Assembly: GCA_002344525.1 (NCBI GenBank)
Contig: DDTJ01000055.1
Coordinates: 1-8,790 of the forward strand
Reading direction: 5' to 3'
DNA length: 8,790 nt
DNA from: Akkermansiaceae bacterium UBA2367
GTDB lineage: Bacteria; Verrucomicrobiota; Verrucomicrobiia; Verrucomicrobiales; DEV007
The notes under the pieces were generated by a model that saw only the letters and a program-made list of their open reading frames with translations, did no database searches and was not told the DNA's origin. The translations under genes were made by a program, and so were the position numbers. The first letter of the stretch is position 1; each line of letters starts with the position of its first letter. This document shows positions 1 through 7,108 of the stretch, piece after piece.

Positions 1-160
1 GTCCAGAAATCCAGCTCACCTCAAACTCCCATCCCTTCTGACCGTCCTCGAAGGAGGGATTGACGAGCAGGTTCGGTCGCCCGCCCGTCGGCTGCTGCGA
101 CACGGCGAAAAGGGGCGCTCCGATCACGGCGGCGAAAGCGAGGAGAGAGGTTCGGTTCAT
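1..160 (-). CDS. Secreted protein, N-terminal fragment with carbohydrate-binding-like start (partial, 3' end outside window)
   Basis: The minus strand is open from an ATG at 158-160 to the window edge and gives 53 residues. Residues 1-21 form a classic signal peptide: Asn-Arg at 2-3, a hydrophobic core at about 6-19, and a plausible cleavage site AVS|QQ after residue 21. The mature protein begins with a PTGG linker and then RPNLLVNPSFEDGQKGW. The pattern N-L-(L/V)-x-NPSFEDG-x-x-GW is typical of the first strand of CBM_4_9-like carbohydrate-binding or galactose-binding-like modules in secreted glycoside hydrolases and related PVC proteins. The catalytic part, if any, lies outside the window, so the function is unknown. 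No clear Shine-Dalgarno precedes the ATG. The gene diverges from the DUF1801 gene at 501. The secreted nature is well supported; the CBM call rests on one short motif. Confidence 0.75.
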   Translation of the reverse strand, partial: MNRTSLLAFAAVIGAPLFAVSQQPTGGRPNLLVNPSFEDGQKGWEFEVSWISG

Positions 161-500
161 CGGCGGTGGGGGCTTCGGTTGGATTTGACGACCATCCTGA
201 CGGAAACGGGCAGACGATGTCAATCGTCAATCGGAGAAATTTCGCGTCGCCGCTTCCGCTCCCAGCCCAATGCCGTTCAGCGATCCTCACCGTGTTCGGG
301 AGACTTCTGAAAGCTGGGATACCGGGAGGGGGACTTTTCAAGTCCCCGCCGCTGGATTGGCGCGGCATGAAAAAGACCCGGAAGAGGCCGAAATCCTTGA
401 CGCCATAAGGAAAAAACGGTTTTCTTGAGGATGCCCGCTTGGTGGTGTCCGGCCAATGCCGATATGAAGGCGGGCTGATGCTACAGTTAGGCAGAAGAAG
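161..500. other. Divergent intergenic region with several short inverted repeats
   Basis: About 340 bases separate the divergent genes at 1-160 and 501-953. I see no convincing gene in it. An 80-codon plus-strand frame from a GTG at 166 has no recognisable protein features. The region should hold the promoters of both neighbours, but I found no -35/-10 pair good enough to call. Structures visible by eye are GACGAT/ATCGTC at 213-218 and 223-228 (4-base loop), a perfect 8-bp hairpin at 329-347, and GCCCGC/GCGGGC at 433-438 and 470-475 with a 31-base interior. Confidence 0.6.
329..347. repeat. Perfect 8-bp hairpin (GGGGACTT / AAGTCCCC, 3-base loop)
   Basis: Bases 329-336 (GGGGACTT) and 340-347 (AAGTCCCC) are exact reverse complements around the loop TTC. 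No T-run follows on either strand, so it is not a standard intrinsic terminator. It lies in the divergent region about 170 bases upstream of the secreted-protein start and about 155 bases upstream of the DUF1801 start. It could be a REP-like element or part of a leader structure; the function is unknown. Confidence 0.5.
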
Positions 501-953
501 ATGAATGCCAAAAAATCCAAAGCGCCACAATCGAAGGCCAGGCCGGTGAAACTTCTTTCAGGTGGCAACCCGCAAGTCACAAAAGGGGGCGGCGATGCCC
601 CATTACAGGCATATATCGCTGCGATGCCGGGATGGAAGAACGACATTGGGAAGCGACTAGATACACTCATCGAACGTTGCATCCCCAATGTTCGTAAGGC
701 CGTTAGGTGGAACTCGCCTTTTTATGGCACCGATGAACTGGGTTGGCTGGTGTCTTTCCACGTATTAACCCGTTACGTTCAGGTGAATTTTTTCTCAGGA
801 GCCTCGTTGCACCCCATCCCACCCGGATCGGGCAAAGATCCGAAAGCGCGCTGGATCAATATTTTTGAGAACGATTCGCTCGATGAGGCACAGATGACAG
901 ATTGGCTGAATCAGGCATCCAAAATACCTGGCTGGGAATCGTTTTCCGCATGA
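501..953 (+). CDS. DUF1801 (YdhG-like) domain protein
   Basis: This 150-residue protein matches the DUF1801 family (PF08818, YdhG/YjbR-neighbour fold). After a basic, probably disordered start (residues 1-17), it carries the family hallmarks: GDAPLQAYIAAMPGWK at about 31-46, a helix with RLDTLIERCIPNVRKAVRWNSPFYG at about 52-76, and a sheet region WLVSFHVLTRYVQVNFF at about 82-98. The central R-W-N-x-P-F-Y-G motif is the most diagnostic. The family is small and soluble, and no biochemical activity is established. The ATG at 501 follows GAAGAAG, a weak ribosome-binding site only a few bases away. No signal peptide or membrane segment is visible. The gene begins a run of small plus-strand genes whose base and codon use is less GC-rich than the large genes to the right, which suggests later acquisition. 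The family call is strong; the role is unknown. Confidence 0.9.
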   Translation: MNAKKSKAPQSKARPVKLLSGGNPQVTKGGGDAPLQAYIAAMPGWKNDIGKRLDTLIERCIPNVRKAVRWNSPFYGTDELGWLVSFHVLTRYVQVNFFSGASLHPIPPGSGKDPKARWINIFENDSLDEAQMTDWLNQASKIPGWESFSA

Positions 954-1065
954 CCAAAGAGGCCGATGCGGATGCAGGCAACCGACTTCCACCGACGCGT
1001 AATCCTTGATCTTGCGAGAAGAAAATCGAATCATCAGCGTCTCGATCACAGCGAAGCCAAACCAG

Positions 1066-1395
1066 ATGGAATTTGCCGTGTTATGCCTAGTCCCGACGGG
1101 CTTCCTCGCCTCGCTTGGGGTGCTCGTCTTCTCGAAGAGTCTGCCATTTCAGATTGGTTCGAGCCTTGTCCTCATCGTCACCTCCACGTTCATCGCGTGG
1201 ATGTCGGGAGTGATTCGAAACTTCTCGCCTTGGAGCGGAGGATCACGCGACGTTGCCGATCATTACGCCTTGGCGGGATTTTGCCTCAGCCTTTTCGTCA
1301 GCGTGCTCGTCATCACGCTGCGGCGGAGGCGGGCACGCGCACGACAAGACGGCGACGACAACCCGATCCCGCCTCAAGTCGATCGGCTCCCTTGA
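1066..1395 (+). CDS. Small hypothetical membrane protein, three predicted helices
   Basis: From the ATG at 1066 this frame gives 109 residues with three clear hydrophobic stretches at about 4-22, 30-50 and 67-85. A basic tail follows (RRRRARAR at about 86-93), then a polar, proline-containing end. The positive cluster after helix 3 suggests that end is cytoplasmic. I recognise no family. The frame is open further upstream to a TTG at 1006, but the added residues are polar and unremarkable, so I prefer the ATG; neither start has a clear Shine-Dalgarno. Spaced hydrophobic segments of membrane length argue that this is a real gene. A longer overlapping frame at 966-1472 is arginine- and histidine-rich and looks like a shadow. 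It lies between the DUF1801 gene and the next small gene on the same strand, with gaps of 112 and 73 bases. Confidence 0.5.
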   Translation: MEFAVLCLVPTGFLASLGVLVFSKSLPFQIGSSLVLIVTSTFIAWMSGVIRNFSPWSGGSRDVADHYALAGFCLSLFVSVLVITLRRRRARARQDGDDNPIPPQVDRLP

Positions 1396-1468
1396 TTCGA
1401 ACCCTGATCCCCATCGCACGGCAATACTTCCAGATCAGGCTCCTCACATCGAACAATTCGGCAAAGAA

Positions 1469-1819
1469 ATGAAGAGTTCCCTCATATTCCGTGCAATCGT
1501 CGGTATCGCTATACTCCTACTACTCGGATATTCCGTTTTGACCACACTTCGGAGCCGTGCCAGCGGTAAATTGCTCAGCTCGATTCAAGACATCAAGCCC
1601 GGCCAAGAGATTTCCGAGGTCCGACAAAAACTGGGGAAAAAAATGCATGAAATCAAAGAGACGGAAGGGATCATATCCCTTGGGTCCATCAAGGATCCAC
1701 AGTTTTGCGAGGACAAGAATTTGTATTGGTTTTATGTTTCCACCCCTCCCTGTCGAGTCGTCGAGGTGTATACGAATCAAAGCAGAACAGTCGAATTCGT
1801 GACTTGGCAAGGGCTGTGA
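1469..1819 (+). CDS. Single-pass membrane or exported protein, possible SmpA/BamE-like fold
   Basis: The ATG at 1469 gives a 116-residue protein. Residues 1-8 are short and basic, and residues 6-26 form a strongly hydrophobic helix that serves as a membrane anchor or uncleaved signal; no lipobox cysteine follows. The soluble part starts with IQDIKPGQEISEVRQKLGK at about 39-57. That resembles the (I/L)xxGMxxxxVxxxLGxP motif opening SmpA/OmlA (BamE) folds, followed by beta-strand-like LYWFYVSTPPCRVVEVYTN at about 85-103. Similarity to BamE is weak and may only reflect a shared fold. Cysteines at 80 and 95 could form a disulfide if the domain is extracytoplasmic. The frame is open upstream to 1253, but that extension is arginine-rich and lies over the preceding gene. 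Base composition is distinctly lower in GC: 24 of 60 bases at 1681-1740 are G or C, by hand count. Confidence 0.6.
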   Translation: MKSSLIFRAIVGIAILLLLGYSVLTTLRSRASGKLLSSIQDIKPGQEISEVRQKLGKKMHEIKETEGIISLGSIKDPQFCEDKNLYWFYVSTPPCRVVEVYTNQSRTVEFVTWQGL

Positions 1820-1919
1820 ACCCCAACAGGCCGAGCAAGATTCGATGAGAAGACAACGGCCGACCGTGCTGGAGGCGTAGGTTGGGCTGGAGCCGCCAAG
1901 AGCGCCCATCCCTTCCCCC

Positions 1920-1936
1920 GGCGGCGGGACGCCGCC
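1920..1936. repeat. GC hairpin upstream of the cytochrome gene, inverted copy of the element at 4642-4660
   Basis: Bases 1920-1926 (GGCGGCG) and 1930-1936 (CGCCGCC) pair perfectly around the loop GGA. The 15-base core at 1921-1935 is the exact reverse complement of 4644-4658. It lies in the 182-base gap before the cytochrome gene, 65 bases upstream of its ATG. No T-run follows. It is most simply read as a REP-like palindromic repeat; a role in stopping transcription from the small genes upstream is possible. Confidence 0.55.
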
Positions 1937-2001
1937 CGCCACCCTCCACACACACGCCCTTGATCCGGCGTGAAAACCGGCCCACGGTTCGCCTTGCTCC
2001 C

Positions 2002-4632
2002 ATGAATCGTCCCGGTCTCGCTCTGCTCGCCACGCTGCTCCTTTCTCCCGGCCTCGCCCAGGAGAAAGCCCATCTCGCGCTGGACTCGCCCTTCGCCTCC
2101 TACGTGGAGCCGGACTTCCCCTTCTTCACCCAGACGGTGGACGCGCGGCAGTTCGGCGAATCGCCCGAGCCGCAGAACCTGACCCCGCGCGGCATCGTCG
2201 TCCCCGCCGGGAACGGATTCTTCGGCTGCTTCGACCCCGACCTGCTGCGCTGGGCGCTTTTCTGGAAGGCGAACGAGGACGGCGAATACCTGACCATGGA
2301 CGGCATGGGCACGGGCAGCTACCGCTTGCCCAACCGCAAATCGGCGCCCGGCCAGAACGAGCTGCCGAAGCCCTACGGCACGCCGCTCCTCTCGATGCCC
2401 CTGCGGCCCGGCGTCTCCTCCGGGTATGAACCGCTTCTCGCCGATCCCCGCGACCGGGGACACGCCGAGGAGGGCGAACTCGGCCTTGGTCCCCTGCCCG
2501 TGAACATGGGCCGCTTCTCCGGCATCCGTCTCGTCCAAGGCGGCGTGCATCTGGAATACACCCTTCAGGGGACTCCGGTAAAAGAGCATCTCGCGAGCAA
2601 GGGCCAAACGCTCGTGCGACTCGTCGAGATCGGTCCGCACACGGGGCCGATTCTTTTCTATTGGGGGCCAAAGGACGACGATTGGATCGGCATACCAGCG
2701 TCTGACAAACCCGTCTTGATTCGCTTCAGAATCGACGAAAATGGCCATCGCTCGGCGGGCGTAGACAAGAATTCGTCCTTCCTCGATCCGTCTCCCCCTC
2801 CCCGCCGCTGGACCGAGTCCGTCAAAACCGGTCCCGCCGTCCCGCCCGCGAAGGACGCCACCTGGGTCTTCGACGACCTGCCCCTGCCCGTCCCGAACCC
2901 TTGGAAACGCAACGTCCGCCTCGCCGATCTGGAGTTTTTCTCCGACGGTCGCGCCGTCTTCGTGACCTTCGACGGCGATGTCTGGATCGCGACGGGCATC
3001 GACTCCGCCGACGGGGCCGAATGGCGTCGCTTCGCCTCCGGCCTGCACGAACCGCAGAACCTCGCCCTCCGCGACGGCGAGATTTTCGTCTTCGACCGCA
3101 ACGGCATCGTGCGCCTCCACGACACCGACGGCAACGGCGAGGCCGACTGGTATGAAAACGTCTCCAACGTCTTCGCCCAGTCCGCCGAGACCCGGCAGTA
3201 CGCGAACGACTTCGTCGCCCTGCCCGACGGCGGATTCTACGTCGCCCTCGGCGGACAGATCGGCTCCACCATCGGGAAACTCAACGGCACCGTCATCAAA
3301 GTCGCCCCGGACGGCGATTCCTACGAAGTCGTCGCCACCGGGTTCCGTCAGCCCTACCTCGGCTACGATTCCGAAACGGGCGTCCTCACCGCCAGCGACC
3401 AGCAGGGCAACTGGAAGCCCGCCACCCCCATCTACCGGGTCGAGACGGGCCGCTACTTCGGCTTCCAGCCCGAGAAGTTCAAGGACAAGGTCACGCATCC
3501 CGCCACCATCGACGATCCCGAGGTCTGGATTCCGCATTTCATCAACCAATCCGGCGCCGGCCAAGTCTGGGTGCGGGGCGTCGGAGGCAAGGCCCCGAAC
3601 ATGGGACCGCTCAACGACGCCCTCGTCCACATCGGCTACAACCGGCCCGAGATCTTCAAAATCTACCTCGATCCCGAGGGACGGCAGGGCGCGGTGATAC
3701 CCCTGCTCTCCGGCTTCCCCGCCGGACTCCTCAACGGCCGCGTCCACCCGCTCGACGGTCGTCTCTACGTGACCGGCTTCCAGATCTTCGGCAGCTCCGG
3801 CAGCCGCATCAGCGGGGTCTTCCGCGTGCGGCCGGGCGCAGTCGAACCTTGGCTCCCCCGCGAGATCCGGGCGGAGAAGCGCGGCGTGCTCCTCACCTTC
3901 GACGAGCCGCTCTCCCCCGAACTCGCCGGAGAACTGGGCCGCTACTCCGCCGACCGCTGGAACTACCGCCAGACCCACGCCTACGGCTCGGGCAACTACC
4001 GCCTCGACGGGGAGCCGGGACAGGACGCGCTCCCCGTGCTGAGCGCCAAGCTCTCGCAGGACGCCAAATCCCTCTTCCTCGGCATCGCGGACATGAGGCC
4101 CTCGCACTCCCTTCGCCTCACCTACCGGCTTCCCTCGCCCGAGGTGACCCAAGTGGAGAACGCCTACCTCACGGTCCATTCCGTGCCCACCTTCGACCTG
4201 ACGAAACTCGGCTTCGTCGACAACGAAGTCGATCTCACCCCCCGCGCCGATCTCACCGACGGAGCGGGCGCGGTCGAGCCCAGCGCCGAGCTCGGCAAGG
4301 AGGTGGCGATGCGCTACGGCTGCGTCGCCTGCCACGCCACGGGCGATCCCGGCATCCCCGCCCCTCCCGCCTCCGCCGAGGGCGGGGCCAAGGTCGCGGT
4401 CGGACCACCCTGGATCGGGCTGTGGCAGGCGAAACGGGTGTTCGCCGACGGATCCGAGATCCAGAAGATCGACGAGGCCTACCTCCGCGAATCCATCCTC
4501 GATCCGGCTCGGCGGGTCATGGAGGGCTACGAGATGGAGCGGACTGGCGTCGGGATGCCTTCGTATCTCGGAGTGCTGAAGGACCACGAGATCGATTCCA
4601 TCATCCTGTTCATCAAGGCGCTGAAGAAGTGA
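2002..4632 (+). CDS. Secreted DUF6797 / beta-propeller / Ig-like / cytochrome c fusion protein
   Basis: This 876-residue protein is probably periplasmic. Residues 1-19 are a signal peptide with a likely GLA|QE cleavage. Residues about 22-230 resemble the DUF6797 domain of PVC heme proteins (SPFASYVEPDFPFFTQTVDAR near the start). From N299 (NPWKRNVRLADLEFFSDGRA) to about residue 613 is a beta-propeller like PQQ-sugar-dehydrogenase-related PVC proteins, with repeats such as DGRAVFVTFDGDVW, GEIFVFDRNG and GRLYVTGFQ. Residues about 620-755 form an Ig-like segment with the clade-typical WNYRQTHAYGSGNYR. Residues about 765-876 are a class I cytochrome c with CVACH at 774-778, a likely axial Met in GVGMPSY (M852), and YLRESILDP plus IILFIKALKK, which closely resembles the cytochrome domain fused to cytochrome oxidase subunit II. 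The ATG at 2002 fits the signal peptide; an upstream TTG at 1882 would bury it. It likely passes electrons from an unknown oxidation to a respiratory chain. The substrate is unknown, and quinone binding is not shown. Confidence 0.93.
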   Translation: MNRPGLALLATLLLSPGLAQEKAHLALDSPFASYVEPDFPFFTQTVDARQFGESPEPQNLTPRGIVVPAGNGFFGCFDPDLLRWALFWKANEDGEYLTMDGMGTGSYRLPNRKSAPGQNELPKPYGTPLLSMPLRPGVSSGYEPLLADPRDRGHAEEGELGLGPLPVNMGRFSGIRLVQGGVHLEYTLQGTPVKEHLASKGQTLVRLVEIGPHTGPILFYWGPKDDDWIGIPASDKPVLIRFRIDENGHRSAGVDKNSSFLDPSPPPRRWTESVKTGPAVPPAKDATWVFDDLPLPVPNPWKRNVRLADLEFFSDGRAVFVTFDGDVWIATGIDSADGAEWRRFASGLHEPQNLALRDGEIFVFDRNGIVRLHDTDGNGEADWYENVSNVFAQSAETRQYANDFVALPDGGFYVALGGQIGSTIGKLNGTVIKVAPDGDSYEVVATGFRQPYLGYDSETGVLTASDQQGNWKPATPIYRVETGRYFGFQPEKFKDKVTHPATIDDPEVWIPHFINQSGAGQVWVRGVGGKAPNMGPLNDALVHIGYNRPEIFKIYLDPEGRQGAVIPLLSGFPAGLLNGRVHPLDGRLYVTGFQIFGSSGSRISGVFRVRPGAVEPWLPREIRAEKRGVLLTFDEPLSPELAGELGRYSADRWNYRQTHAYGSGNYRLDGEPGQDALPVLSAKLSQDAKSLFLGIADMRPSHSLRLTYRLPSPEVTQVENAYLTVHSVPTFDLTKLGFVDNEVDLTPRADLTDGAGAVEPSAELGKEVAMRYGCVACHATGDPGIPAPPASAEGGAKVAVGPPWIGLWQAKRVFADGSEIQKIDEAYLRESILDPARRVMEGYEMERTGVGMPSYLGVLKDHEIDSIILFIKALKK

Positions 4633-4641
4633 GAAAAGTGG

Positions 4642-4660
4642 AAGCGGCGTCCCGCCGCTT
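4642..4660. terminator. GC-rich hairpin between convergent genes, possible bidirectional terminator
   Basis: Bases 4642-4649 (AAGCGGCG) and 4653-4660 (CGCCGCTT) form a perfect 8-bp stem with the 3-base loop TCC. It sits inside the 35-base gap between the converging stops at 4632 and 4668, where a shared terminator would be expected. The 3' side is C-rich rather than a T-run, so it is not a canonical intrinsic terminator. The core also occurs inverted at 1921-1935, so it may instead be a dispersed palindromic repeat that does this job in places. Confidence 0.45.
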
Positions 4661-4667
4661 CGCCCCC

Positions 4668-6983
4668 CTATCCCCGCGCCACCACCGTCACCGGAATCGA
4701 CTTCGAGCAAGGCGTGTTCGAAATCTCCGCCGTGCTGCCGATGGGCACGAGGACGTTCAGCTCGGGAAAATACCCGGCCACGGCGCCCCTCGGCAGTTCG
4801 TAGGGGATCGCAAGGAAATGCTCGGCCACCCGCGCGCGCGCGTCGCTTTCGCTGCGCACGTCGATCTCGGCGAGGGGCTTCAGACCGCGCTCGGCCATGT
4901 CCTCGGGGTTCATGAAAAGGACGCGCCGCTCGTTGCCGATGCCCCGGTAGCGGTCGTGCAGGCCGTAGACGGTGGTGTTGAACTGGTCGTGGCTGCGGAT
5001 CGTCATCAGCATCAGCTCCCCTTCCCCGGCCTTCGACACGGACAACGCCGCGTCGGAGAAATTCGCCTTGCCCGTGGCCGTGCGGAAGATACGCTCCCGC
5101 GCCCCGTTCGGCAGGTAGAAGCCGCCGGGCTGGCGGACGCGCTCGTTGAAGTTTTCGAAGCCAGGCAGGGTGCGCTCGATCCGGTCGCGGATGCGGTCGT
5201 AGTCCTTCACCGTCTCGACGAAGGAGAAGGTCGCCCGGTCCCCCAGCGTCGCGTCGGCGAGACGAGCGACGATCTCGGCCTCGCTGATGAGCTTCTCCGA
5301 GGCGGGTTCGAGGGTGCCCCGGCTCTTGTGGACGATGCCCATGGAATTCTCCACCGTGGAGAAGCGCAACTCGCCCCGTTCGTCGCGGTCGGCCTCGCTG
5401 CGGCCGAGGCAGGGCAGGATGAGGGCGGTGCGCCCGGTGACGACATGGCTGCGGTTCAGCTTGGTCGAGACCTGGACGGTGAGGGAGCAGTTCCGCAGGG
5501 CCTCGGCGGTGAACTGGGTGTCGGGCGTGGCCTGGAGGAAGTTGCCGCCCATCGCGACGAAGACCTTCGCCTCGCCCCGGTGCATCGCGAGGATGGAGGC
5601 GACGACGTCGTAGCCATGCTTGCGGGGCGACACGAAACCGAACTCGCGGTCGATAGCGTCGTGAAAGGCGTCGGGCATTTTCTCGAAAATGCCCATGGTG
5701 CGGTCGCCCTGCACATTGCTGTGGCCGCGCACCGGACAGAGTCCCGCGCCGGGACGTCCCACCGCGCCGAGGAGCAGGTGCAGATTCACGACCTCGCGGA
5801 TCGTGGCGACGGCGTTGCGGTGCTGCGTCAGGCCCATGGCCCAGCAGGTGATGAGCTTGCACTCGCCGCGCAAGACGGTCTTGGCCGTGGCCTCGATCTC
5901 GTCGCGGGACAGGCCGGAATGCGATTCGATCTCGGCCCAGTCCGTCGCCTCGACGGCACGGACGAAGGACTCGTAGCCGAGAGTGTGCTCCGAAAGGAAG
6001 GCATGGTCCAGCACCGTGCCGGGGGCCTTCGCCTCGGCGGCGAGGACGGCTTTGCAGAGTCCCCGGAAGAGGGCGAAGTCGCCGTTGATGGCGACGCGCA
6101 GGAAGCTCGTGGCGAGCGGGGTCGAGGCTCCCATCATGCCCACGATCTCCTGGGGATGGGCGAAGCCGACGAGTCCTGCCTCTTTCATCGGGTTGATCGC
6201 GACGATCTCGGCCCCGTTCCGCGCCGCCGTCTGCAAGGTCGAGAGCATCCTCGGATGGTTCGTCCCCGGATTCTGCCCGGCGACGAGGATGGTGTCGGCC
6301 TCCTCCAAGTCGCCCAGGGTCACGGTGCCCTTGCCGATGCCGACCGATTCGACGAGGGCCGCGCCGCTCGACTCGTGGCACATGTTCGAGCAGTCGGGCA
6401 GGTTGTTCGTCCCGAACATCCTCGTGAAGATCCCGTAGAGGAAGGCGGCCTCGTTCACGGTGCGGCCCGAGGTGTAGAAGACGGCCTCGTCGGGATGGTC
6501 GAGGGCGTTCAGTTCCGAGGCGATCAGGGCGAAGGCCTCGTCCCAGGCGATCGGCTCGTAGTGCGTCGCGCCGGGCCGGAGCACGACCGGCTCGGTGATG
6601 CGCCCCTGCCGTTCCATCCAGTAGTCGGATTCATGGGAGATGTCCGCGACGGAATACTTCGCGAAGAAGGCGGGATCGACGCGGCGCTTCGTCGTCTCCG
6701 AGGCGAGGGCCTTGGCCCCGTTCTCGCAGAATTCGGTGGGGGCGCGGTGGCCGTCGGGATCAGGCCAGGCGCAGGAGGGGCAGTCGAAGCCGTCCTTCTG
6801 GTTCAGCTTCGCCATGCCTTGGATGCCGCGGGTCACGCCGGCCAGACTGAAGACATGCTTCAGCGAAGAGACCACGGCGGCGGCACCGGCGGCGTGATCC
6901 TTCGCGTGGCCGAGGCGCAGTCCGGTGAACTCGGCGGGCGGCTCGGCGAGAGGTTCTTCGGGAGTCGGGTCGGGGGAGGACAT
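4668..6983 (-). CDS. FdhF/YdeP-family molybdopterin oxidoreductase alpha subunit
   Basis: The 771-residue product is a member of the YdeP/CbbB-like clade (TIGR01701), related to formate dehydrogenase H; the length is normal for it. Visible motifs are GFDCPSCAWPDP with EFCENGAKA (Cys 68, 71, 86), YTSGRTVNEAAFLYG at about 170-184, DCSNMCHESSG at 197-207, NPGTNHPRML at 238-247, RGHSNVQGDRT at 419-429, TKLNRSH at 507-513, LPCLGRSE at 523-530, and a C-terminal cofactor-binding domain with RSHDQFNTTVYG at 663-674. C202-H203 aligns with the Sec-His pair of FdhF, so C202 should be the Mo/W ligand. No signal peptide is present, so it is cytoplasmic. The true substrate of this clade is not settled; formate is suggested by homology, and E. 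coli YdeP is tied to acid resistance. No fdhD or Fe-S partner gene is nearby. The ATG at 6983 matches the family start; a GTG at 7112 would add 43 arginine-rich residues. Confidence 0.96.
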   Translation of the reverse strand: MSSPDPTPEEPLAEPPAEFTGLRLGHAKDHAAGAAAVVSSLKHVFSLAGVTRGIQGMAKLNQKDGFDCPSCAWPDPDGHRAPTEFCENGAKALASETTKRRVDPAFFAKYSVADISHESDYWMERQGRITEPVVLRPGATHYEPIAWDEAFALIASELNALDHPDEAVFYTSGRTVNEAAFLYGIFTRMFGTNNLPDCSNMCHESSGAALVESVGIGKGTVTLGDLEEADTILVAGQNPGTNHPRMLSTLQTAARNGAEIVAINPMKEAGLVGFAHPQEIVGMMGASTPLATSFLRVAINGDFALFRGLCKAVLAAEAKAPGTVLDHAFLSEHTLGYESFVRAVEATDWAEIESHSGLSRDEIEATAKTVLRGECKLITCWAMGLTQHRNAVATIREVVNLHLLLGAVGRPGAGLCPVRGHSNVQGDRTMGIFEKMPDAFHDAIDREFGFVSPRKHGYDVVASILAMHRGEAKVFVAMGGNFLQATPDTQFTAEALRNCSLTVQVSTKLNRSHVVTGRTALILPCLGRSEADRDERGELRFSTVENSMGIVHKSRGTLEPASEKLISEAEIVARLADATLGDRATFSFVETVKDYDRIRDRIERTLPGFENFNERVRQPGGFYLPNGARERIFRTATGKANFSDAALSVSKAGEGELMLMTIRSHDQFNTTVYGLHDRYRGIGNERRVLFMNPEDMAERGLKPLAEIDVRSESDARARVAEHFLAIPYELPRGAVAGYFPELNVLVPIGSTAEISNTPCSKSIPVTVVARG

Positions 6984-7108
6984 GGCTTGGGATACGCTCG
7001 CATCGATCCGCCGAAAAATCCGCCGTTTTCTGCGCGGTCGGCGACTTGGTGCGTAGGATTTTGGGGACGGTCGACGGCAATCTCGCGGGAGTCTTCCCCC
7101 GGTCCCCG

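Noticed and set aside
166..408. An 80-codon plus-strand frame from a GTG start
   Set aside because: There is no ribosome-binding site, no family resemblance, and it overlaps the hairpin at 329-347. It is best left as non-coding.
402..492. Possible integron attC site before the DUF1801 gene (GTTAGGC at 486-492)
   Set aside because: The 7-base core is short and degenerate enough to occur by chance many times in this window. No proper R'' partner or symmetric L boxes are present, no similar sites separate the following small genes, and no integrase is seen.
966..1472. A 168-codon plus-strand frame overlapping the small membrane protein
   Set aside because: The translation is rich in Arg, His, Leu and Pro, as expected for an out-of-frame shadow. 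The overlapping frame at 1066-1395 has proper membrane segments.
1821..1887. Possible attC-like pair CCCCAAC (1821-1827) and GTTGGGC (1881-1887) after the small genes
   Set aside because: The outer arms pair at 6 of 7 bases, but the interior does not fold into the long imperfect stem expected of attC and the first base breaks the consensus.
1882..2001. An upstream TTG start extending the cytochrome fusion by 40 residues
   Set aside because: It would place proline- and arginine-rich residues before a complete signal peptide and would run through the hairpin repeat at 1920-1936.
1777..6381. A 1534-codon open frame on the minus strand across the cytochrome gene and into the oxidoreductase
   Set aside because: It runs antisense to the cytochrome gene and out of frame over the oxidoreductase, both of which match known families. 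Its translation is rich in Arg, Gly, His, Asp and Pro with no recognisable domain. Strong GC3 bias explains the lack of stops.
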